64,000 bases of DNA, taken from Ulva prolifera. Taxonomy: Eukaryota > Chlorophyta > Ulvophyceae > Ulvales > Ulvaceae. Under the pieces are notes generated by a model. It made no database searches. It was not told the DNA's origin and saw only the letters and a program-made list of their open reading frames with translations. Below, piece after piece: positions 56,619-64,000 of this stretch. Position 1 is the first letter of the stretch; each line of letters begins with the position of its first letter. Both the position numbers and the translations under genes were made by a program. Where the stretch lies: positions 6,541,924-6,605,923 of the forward strand of contig CM041198.1 of assembly GCA_023078555.1 (NCBI GenBank). Direction: 5' to 3'.

Positions 56619-57880
56619 TGTGCGCTCACGGCGGCCACCGCCGCCACCAGCGCCTCCCGTGTCAGGCACAGAGCGGGGACATCCGGGTTCGGCTCCAGAG
56701 GAGCCCGCGGATCTGCTGGTGGGAACAATGCGCGCAGACCGGCTGGACCTCCAGGGACCGCGCATCTGCGGGCTTGCTATCCTTCAATCCGCGGCCAGCT
56801 TTGTGAATGGAGCGCTTGATGCGAAAGCATCTGTCGATGTGTTGCGCCTGCAGCTGATCTGCAGACATGGGAGCTTTGCGTCTCCCGGGCCAGTGGCCGG
56901 GCAACGTGTCCTCCCACATCTCCACGGGCAGCCCAAGGGCGTAGTCGCGGCAACGCGCTGCCGCCGCTTCCTCAGAGCGCCGCCCCCTGCTGTACGCCAG
57001 CAGGCGCATGGGCAGGCGCATGAGCTCCTCGAAAGCGGCAACAACCTCCTCTCGCGCGCTGTCGCCGCGCGCATGCGTGCACGCGTTGGCCACCAGCTCC
57101 CACACCCTTGTGCACGACTCGGCCCACCCCAGCCGGGCGGCCGGGGGGACATGCTGCGGCAGGTGCAGCCGTGGGGCCGCGTTGGCCCGCTGCACTGGCG
57201 GGGCTGATGCAGCCGCACGGAGCCCGGCCTGTCAGCGGGGGGCCCGCCCGCTGCGACTGGCTACCTGCTCCCCGTCCCTTGCCTTTCTTCTTACCGCCCC
57301 GCCGGGCACGCTGCTGCTTGGCGCTACCGCCCGTGCCCCCACTGGCCTGCGCAGGGGGGGGTGCGCCGGCGGCTGCTGCGGCTTGGCGATGTGGCCGGCG
57401 GGTAGCAGACTGCTTGGCTGCTGCGAGGCCAGGAGGCGGGGGAAGAGGCGGAGAAGGGGTGTCGGTGGAAGCGGGCGGGGGTGGATGGTGGCACTGTGCA
57501 GTGCAGTGAGCCCTATCGTGTTGGTCGTTGTTTGTGGCTGGCGGCTGCTGATGGGCAGCCGTGGCGAGCTGAGTCTCACCAGGCACCACATTCAGCGCCG
57601 ATTTTACCTGTTTGCTTGTATCTGCCGAGAGATGAGCCTCGGTAGCTTTCCCGCTGGCAGGTGCTGCGCGCCGGCGCTTGGGCTGTGGAGACCCGCACGG
57701 TGACTCGCGCTGCACGACTGCGAGCTGTCCATTGTTGTAATTAACAACTTCATTTGTATCTAGGATGCTACGTTGGTCTGTAATCAATAGGCTAGGTCGC
57801 ACGGGCGACTGCGAAGCATGCTGGCGGTTCAGGTCGCTCAGCTTTGCCTTTGACGGCTCATTCCGCTTCGGCTTGCCCAT

Positions 57881-59040
57881 GGGATCCTAGCATTGCAGAT
57901 ATGGCCTAACAAGTATTATCTAGTGCCAAGCGCCGAGCCTCCGGGGACTCGACTGCCATGCCGTGGACGAGGTCAATCGACATGACCAGCAACAGACCAC
58001 CAACATCGGTCGGAGACTTGAACTTCAGAAATGTGTCAGGAATCTTTTGTAGTACTCAGTACGGTGCTTGTCCGCGTTGCGCCGGCGGCGCTACCCGTCT
58101 CCCGACGTTGTCAATTCAGCAACATATCGCCTAATGTTAACGCGATAATGTGGCATAAAATCTTCCCCCTGCTTCACTGGAGATCACGGGTTTGCTTGTG
58201 CGTGCACTTTGAGTCAGTCATCAACTTGAAAATGGCCGTGCGTGACAAGTTTGCACAACGCAGGTGGAGGGCCTCCGAGATTCGCGCAGCTGCCTGAGAC
58301 TATGGTTGCCTGGTGGGTTACCCCTTTGGCATGTGATTCGGCATTGATGTGTGCGTTGCCAATGCTGTCTTAGCGATACGGCCGTTTAACGCGAGTTTTG
58401 TTGCATCCTGATTTGCATCTGGGAGACAACGGTGTTGACTCAGTTCTGGGGTTTCTTGGTGCGGTCGCAAATGGAGGATTGGTCGTCAAGGCACCAAGGC
58501 ACATAAGTGCGCCCTGAAAGCAATCTTCCTTGTCATATCAAGAAATTTGATCCTATGTCTGGACCGCTCCTTACAGGCATGCGAGGTGTGCGTTATGCAA
58601 TGCTGTCACAAAAGCGTTACAAGACGTTATCATCCGCTGCTGAGATACATACAAACACATCATGCGGTCCAAAAATAAACAGGAAACCCAAAAAAGGAAC
58701 ACATCATGCAAAGCTCGTCTCTTCCCTCATACGGCAGCGTCAACAGCAAGCCAACTAGGCTTGCTGCCGCGGCAGTCCAACACTAGTAGTACTAGTAGTG
58801 TTGGACTGAAGCAATGACCTGCCGTAATGCAGCTCTGCCAAATGAGCCTGGCAATACCAATGCACATGTGCAGCCGCATATTCTCAGTCTAGACAACACA
58901 CTTGCAAACCTTCACTGAGGACACGGCTGCACTCAGTGCCAAAATCATACAAAGGCCGCACGCGCTGCAGACGCATGCGAGGTCCATGACACCAGCAGTA
59001 CTGATGCCATCGAGGGACGGCCATTGCTTGCAATTGCAAC
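57881..59040. other. Intergenic region; inverted repeat at 58773-58808
   Basis: No gene is visible. Positions 57943-58006 are shared with 26515-26600. At 58773-58808 the 13-base arms CAGTCCAACACTA / TAGTGTTGGACTG flank a 10-base TAG-rich centre. The right part is the 3' flank of the gene ending at 59041. Confidence 0.5.
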
Positions 59041-62000
59041 CTAGCTTGTGGAGAAGGTGAAGACATTTCCGACGGGGGGTGTTTCCGAGTCAGCAGGGGG
59101 AGGCGTCGGTGGAGGATTCACTACAGGCGTGGTTGGAGGCGTCACGGTAGCGGCGGCTTGAGGCGGTGTCGCGGGTGGCTCCTCTGCCGAGTCAGGTGAC
59201 GGGAACGTCCGCGATGCAGTCGGTGGAGTTGTGGTCGGCGTAGGACCACTGCCAACGTTGAACGTGAAGATGGGCGATGGAGCATTGGTCGGGGCAGGCG
59301 GTGGTGAGGGAGGGGGCGGCAGCGGCTGTGCCGGCGGAGGAGGGGGTGGCACCTCCGGTTCCGCTGGCGGCGTGGTCGGTTGAGACGGCTCCGGAGGGGT
59401 CGGGCTGGGGGTGGGGACAAAGGGAGGGGTTGGAGGCGGGACTGGGGCCGGGGGTGGGTCCACCGGAGGAGCAGGCGCTGGTGGTGTCGGCGTTGGTGTC
59501 GGGGGAGGCGGGCTCGGTGCGGGCCCTCCGCCGATGTTGAATCTGAAGATGGGTGGTGGACTGACCGGTGGAGGCGCTGGCGTCGCCGGTGGGGCTGGCA
59601 CAGGAGACGGCAGAGGTGTTGGCGGAGGGGTCACCGGGGGTGGCAGTGGTGGCAGTGGTGGCGGTGGTCCGAAATCGGGGAAGGTACAGGTATTGTTGGC
59701 TAGGCACTCTGAGGGCGCGAAGCATGGCTCGGGGTTTGCAGAACAGCAGCGAGCCCCGCCGTATCCACAGGGCTCGCATATGTCGTCATTGCAGTCGGAG
59801 TAGGACGAGCAGGCAAAGGAGTCAATGGCAGTATCGCAGCAGGGTCTGCCGACCCGGCCACATGTCTCTGCTCCGCACACACCGTCCACGCAGGGCGCGC
59901 CGAGGCGACACCGGTCGTTCAAGCAGCACTGTAGGCCCTGGAAGCCACATCCTTCGCAACGCCCGTCCGTGCAGACCGTGCCTTGCACACAGTTGTCGCC
60001 GGGGCAGCACACATCAAACCGGAAGCCGCAGCCACGCGCCAGCACCGGGAGCGCGTTGCTGCAGACGTCGTCGTCTCCGCACACCGCGGAATCACCATAG
60101 CACTCATCCGCGATGTAGCGGTTCCGGTTCAGCGGGCAGCAGGGGTCTCCGTCGAAGCCGCAGCGGCCACAGGTGCCGTCGAGGCACTCTGTGCCGTAGT
60201 CACACGGATTAAACCGCTCCTCACGAGTGCAGCAGGGCTGGCCGGCCTCCCCACACGTCAGAGCAGTGCATGTGTAGCTGTCCGTGTCACACAAGGAGTC
60301 GGCGCAGTTGGCGCCATTGCAGCAGCGCAGGCCGGCAATCCCGCACTCGCTCGAACAGATGCCTCCGGCGTCGGTGTCGCAGAAGCTGAATCCACCAACG
60401 CACCTGTCGCCATCGCAGCAATCATACCCGCTGATGCCACATGTTGAGCAGACGCCCTGGTTGCACACGCTGTATGGCTCAGGCCCACATTCGTCATATG
60501 CTGCAAACTCGGGGTCTTCGGGCCCACAGCAGCGGAGGCCTCTGTTCCCGCAATCGGCGACTGCATGCACAGAAGATTTCTGACTGCGAGGCGGCATGAT
60601 CACAAGTGGAGAGGGGCTCATGTCAACATCGCCAGGCATCATCGACATCTAGGCGGGCACTAGCCTGATTCACTGCGTAAAACACTGTGTTAGAAAACCC
60701 GTGTGCAACCGCAAACACTGTGCGGTCACCAGGATTGCATATGCATATGTGGTCCTGGTGACCGCAGCATCGTGCGTGGGCGCTGCCCCACCGCTCGCGG
60801 TCGCACACGCCACGGCCGCCGGTGGATTGCTCAGTGCAGTGGTGTGTGCGTGCAGGCTCATGTCGCCGGTCATACAAACCTGTGACTCCTTTCAGGCTCG
60901 GTGCATGTGTGCTTACGTAAGGGTTAGGGCGCACCGACACGCGGCGGCAGCGGCATCGGCTCCGGCGTTGGCGGTACAGGCGGAGGCAGTGGGCGCGAGT
61001 TGGTGCAGACGTTTTCGGCTGAGCAGTCGCCGCCAGACGGGCCAGTGAAGATGGGTGGCAGGCATTGGTATGGGGATCCGGGGTACAGCTCAGGGCAGCA
61101 GTCCAGGCCGTCGTAGCCGCAGCGCGTGCATGTGTCAGTCGCCGTGTCACAGAAGGTCTGGCCGTAGGACGAACATTCGTCGACGTCGTCCCGTTCTCCG
61201 GCGTCGCAGCAGCTCAGGCCGGCCTCTCCACACGTCACCGGAACGCAGGTGTTGGACACGGCATCGCACTGTGTAGGGCTGTTGAAGCCTCCGAAACACG
61301 GCCTGGATCCGCGTGCTGTGTCGCAGCACGGCTGATTCAGCCCGCCGCACACCTCGCAGACACCTGACTGGCAGGTGGTTACGACAGGCAAGCCGAAGCA
61401 GCCGCGGGCCTCCCCGCTGCTGTCCGGGCAGCAAGGCAGACCGGGTCCGCCGCAGGTGGTCTCGCAGATGCTGTTGGCATTGCAGGTGGTTCCATCCAGG
61501 TCAAAGTCAGGGTCGAAATTGTAGTAGCCGTCAGCATCGCAAGCGCTGCCTGGACAGCAAGGAGCGCCTGGGACGCCGCAGACAGTGCAGATATTTGTCA
61601 CGGAGCACGTGCTGCGGTTTTCCTCGCAGCCTGATGGACCGACGAAGTTGTTGAACTCTCCCTCGCCGCAGCATCGCTGGCCTGGGACCCCGCATGTGAC
61701 CGCTGCATGAAGTTAGATCTCAGGTTAGATATCATTTTGAGGAAGGAGTTGTACGAGACAGTACAGCGAGACAGTACAGAGGCAAGCAGGAGCTGAAGGC
61801 GTAGGGCCGACGCTGGAACAAGAGTAACGGAAAATAGCTAGGCTCGTGCGTCATCACAGGCGCCTGCGGCTCCGCAGTCAGAGCAGTCATGGCATCAACT
61901 AGCCACATTATGTGCCTTACCAACGGCAGAGGCATAGGTGTCAGCAAAAGAAAACAAGTCCGAAGAAGATGAAAGTCGAAAAAAGCGACAGGTAAGCAAA

Positions 62001-62610
62001 ACAAGATCCCGCATCAGGAGCGTATCACAGTCCTATTAGCGCATGTGGTGCATGCATCAGCTGTACTACAGCTGCACAGTAGGTGCCAGTGTGTGCACCT
62101 CAACTCAGCATTCGAATCGGAACCTCGGCGTCCCTGTGGGCATGAATTGGCTGTATGCTCGCCACATCGTGTGGTGCGCATGCTGATGGCCACTCCTTGC
62201 AGTCCTGGGCAAGCCCGGGACCTCAGACACCACACATGTACATGGCGTTCTGCCTTCCTCAACTCGGGAGCATGCCGTTGGCGCACAAGGCTGACGATTT
62301 CTCTGTGCGCTCCAACAACATCACCGCAGCGTACGATGAACCGCATTCTTTCGCACAAGCAAGTAGTTACAACAGACATGTACTTTTGTGTGAGCGATCT
62401 CTTTGGAGACAGTGGGCACGGCGGCCCCCGAGCAAACGCAAACGGTTGAAGAAACGCACGGGGAGGCGGTATTGGCGGCGGCCGTGGTATAACCGGCTGT
62501 CCCCAAGCCAGACTGCTGCATAGCAGCAGCCCCACCGACATCAGGGCCACGGCACGCTCTGCAGGTACGCGGCCATGCATGCGGCCAGGTGCTCCAGTGC
62601 TTGCATGCAT
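59041..62610 (-). CDS. Secreted cysteine-rich/proline-rich repeat protein, three exons (member XY2)
   Basis: Exons on minus: 62610-62460, 61702-60935 and 60560-59041. The introns of 757 and 374 bp are GT-AG and phase 1, exactly as in the 42912-46204 gene, giving 812 residues. Exon 1 carries a signal peptide (ALMSVGLLLCSSLAWG then QPV). Exon 2 carries modules such as CGVPGAPCC, CGGPGLPCC, CGEAGLSCC and CGYDGLDCC and a short Pro stretch. Exon 3 carries CGNRGLRCC through CGYGGARCC, then a long Pro tail with PIFRFNIGGG, PIFTFNVGSG and a terminal VFTFSTS. Sequence identity to member XY1 is highest in the first half of exon 3 (CCGPEDPEFAAY, CCTREER, ALPVLARGCGFRF) and drops in the Pro tail and introns. 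The frame is intact. It is probably a wall or matrix protein; the family is not recognised. Confidence 0.8.
60721..60766. repeat. Hairpin in intron 2 of member XY2
   Basis: TGCGGTCACCAGGA at 60721-60734 pairs perfectly with TCCTGGTGACCGCA at 60753-60766, with an 18-base loop containing TGCATATGCATA. The corresponding intron of member XY1 lacks it. Confidence 0.85.
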
Positions 62611-63333
62611 CCTCGCGTGTCTCTGATTGACGTCGCAGCTGTTGTCCAGGCGGGAGTGGTCACTTGCAGGAGGCCGTGGAATCTTCGCTGCATGCCAGAG
62701 ACGTGAGTGAGATCTAGACCTTCGGAGCCGGATTCGAATGAATCTGAGCACTTAGAATTGAGGGCCTGCGGGCTCATCAGAGGCTCATGGGAGCCTGAGA
62801 GGCGGGGCCCATGCATGCGCATATGCGCAAGTGCACATGAATTTAACGCGTTAACGCGTGTGCTGTGCCAGTGCTGTGGTGCTGCTGTGCTGCTGTGCTG
62901 TGCACCCACGTGACTGCATGCATGCAGTCAGGGTACCCGTAAACTGGTGATGCTCTTTGGTGCGATGCTCAGAGCTAGCTCACCCTGAGCAGGATGCAGG
63001 ATGCATGCACGGCATATGCCCAAGTGCAGCTAGCCGCGCTTGGGCATATATATGTTCTGCATGCACCGCTGGGCAGGCTGCTTGACACATCATGCGCCTT
63101 CAGAGAGGGGTGAAAGGCCCCAATTACAGTTGGTTGCCAATAGTGTTGGCAGTGGCACTACCATTTGGGGTGGGGTGTCAACATGTTATACACCGGCGCT
63201 TCATTCCGGAATTCCTCAGTGGATACAGGGTTATCTGACAACCTGACGGTTGTCATATATTTGGAGTTAAGTTGCGTGGGCGATGCAGCATGGCGGTTCT
63301 TGCAGTGTGCCGCGAGAACACTAAAAGGCTAAC
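62611..63333. other. Upstream region of member XY2
   Basis: It contains the presumed promoter, a palindromic TTAACGCGTTAA at about 62842-62853, and a hairpin (ATATGCCCAAG at 63014-63024, CTTGGGCATAT at 63039-63049). No gene was found. Confidence 0.45.
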
Positions 63334-63440
63334 GAGCTAACAGTTCGTGTGTGCATGTGTTGATGTTGATTCGGATGAGATTCGGTTTTGGTGTTTGTCT
63401 TCTCCCGTTTGCTCTTTTGAAATATTTGAAGAGCTAACAG
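63334..63440 (+). mobile_element. 87-bp family B tail insertion with 10-bp target duplication
   Basis: GAGCTAACAG occurs at 63334-63343 and 63431-63440. The insert 63344-63430 reads GTTGATTCGGATGAGATTCG, then TTTTGGTGTTTGTCTTCTCC, ending in a mutated CTCTTTTGAAATATTTGAA. The tail is A/T-extended relative to other copies. Confidence 0.85.
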
Positions 63441-63497
63441 AGCATGGCCGCCTCCCACTGCCCAGGCTCAGGTTTGCCATCGCAGACCGTCTGTCGT

Positions 63498-63601
63498 GGT
63501 CTGCGAAAATTACAAAAGAGTAAAAGAGAGAAGACTAATACCACAGAAAAAATTCATCCGAAGCAACAGCAACATACACGCGCTCACACGGTCTGCGAAA
63601 A
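63498..63601 (-). mobile_element. 80-bp family B tail insertion with 12-bp target duplication
   Basis: GGTCTGCGAAAA occurs at 63498-63509 and 63590-63601. The insert 63510-63589 is the family B 3' end on minus (plus reads TTACAAAAGAGTAAAAGAGA...). It lies only 57 bp from the preceding copy but in opposite orientation. Confidence 0.9.
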
Positions 63602-64000
63602 GGCGTCGTAGATAACAGGATGAGGCATAGGGGTACACGGCCGGCGCGGCATGTGAGAGGTCGTCGCCCGGCCCGTTTTCTCGGGAAGAACTCGGGTTGA
63701 ACGTTCACTGTGACCTGCTGACGGCGCAGTCCCACTGAACACACTGAACACATTCCTGTGTGGTGCTTACTTGTCCCCAATGCATTGAACTTTGCAGAGA
63801 TGTCATTCTTCTATCTCATAGCAGATGGCATGAGCTTACGGAAAACATACCACACTGGCAGCCTCACAGCAGCAGAAGCAGCAGCAGAAGCCCCCCGCAA
63901 ACACACACGACCCATCATATGCATGAGCGCTAGCTATAGCTCACCGGCAGGTGCGAGGCGTCATGCCCCGCACCATAGTGCGGCCTCCGTTGACGCGACA
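63602..64000. other. Window end, no supportable gene
   Basis: Short frames only; an AGCAGCAGAAGC repeat lies at about 63869-63890. Confidence 0.4.

Larger units (their letters stand above)
53679..57880 (-). mobile_element. Family B RLE non-LTR retrotransposon, long but broken, with nested insertions
   Basis: It runs on minus from the first ATG at 57880 to a 3' end reading CACTCTTTTGTAA at about 53679. It contains a hAT-type MITE (56154-56610) and a 40-bp copy of its own tail (55674-55713). The 3' untranslated region (53784-53679) is the source sequence matched by the short tails elsewhere in the window. The 5' end may extend to about 58010, where sequence shared with 26.5 kb stops. Confidence 0.85.
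53785..57880 (-). pseudogene. Family B polyprotein: RT, CCHC knuckle, RLE endonuclease
   Basis: The N-terminal 200 residues are Pro/Ala/Lys-rich without a clear zinc finger. RT blocks on minus: GPSGWTFEMICAA (about 56110), KPDGGTRPIAVGETW, SVFSVDMKNAFNSLDRAAM (about 55760, motif A), RGVRQGDPLGPLLFAL (about 55540) and VVAYLDVISIAGD (about 55450). The last replaces the final catalytic Asp of the YxDD box with Val. The knuckle CKCSASVAAEPDHAMVC (about 54400) precedes the endonuclease (RRGDIAVVMP, VDVVVTHA). Defects: frameshifts near 57210 and 56760, a 52-base frameshifting insertion at 55662-55725, and in-frame TAG at 54736-54738 and TGA near 54633. The MITE plus duplication (465 bases) keeps the frame. 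The copy cannot encode active RT. Confidence 0.85.

Overview
The window is nuclear DNA of a eukaryote. Genes are split by short GT-AG introns (62-110 bp where I can place both ends; 371 bp to 4.8 kb in one family). There are no bacterial operons, and most of the sequence is transposable elements and decayed intergenic DNA. Large secreted cysteine-rich proteins with long proline-rich tails, a kangaroo/DIRS-like tyrosine-recombinase retroelement, and non-LTR elements with a restriction-like endonuclease (RLE) fit a green alga best. That assignment is inference; other algal or protist groups are not excluded. Layout: 0.4-2.5 kb, a dead hAT transposase. 2.5-7.3 kb, nothing coding that I can support. 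7.9-11.5 kb, two convergent spliced genes, one with an OTU-protease-like domain. 11.9-15.7 kb, a nearly intact RLE non-LTR element (family A, minus strand). 16.5-22.2 kb, a DIRS/kangaroo-like element with 79-bp direct repeats, its recombinase on plus and its RT-RNase H remnants on minus. 22-31 kb, mostly non-coding with small insertions and a hAT-type MITE. 31.4-46.2 kb, three members of a cysteine/proline-rich secreted protein family, one with a 4.8-kb intron containing two terminal-inverted-repeat elements. 50.2-52.2 kb, the 3' half of a third RLE element (family C). 53.2-57.9 kb, a truncated family A copy and a long, broken family B element carrying nested insertions. 59.0-62.6 kb, a fourth family member, an exon-for-exon paralogue of the 42.9-46.2 kb gene. 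The ends and gaps hold further small insertions and palindromes. The most striking signal is a set of very short insertions (20-153 bp), each flanked by a 10-19 bp target duplication. Almost all are bare 3' tails of family B; one tail lies inside the RT domain of the family B copy, and one 20-bp insertion has a paralogous unoccupied site in the same window. One 30-bp insertion looks like a family A tail. Families A, B and C share a TTTGTAA-like 3' end. The second strong signal is the cysteine/proline-rich family, whose intron phases and exon order are conserved across three genes. Several otherwise good reading frames are broken by single-base shifts, often near homopolymers (G9, G31), so some frameshifts may be assembly errors.
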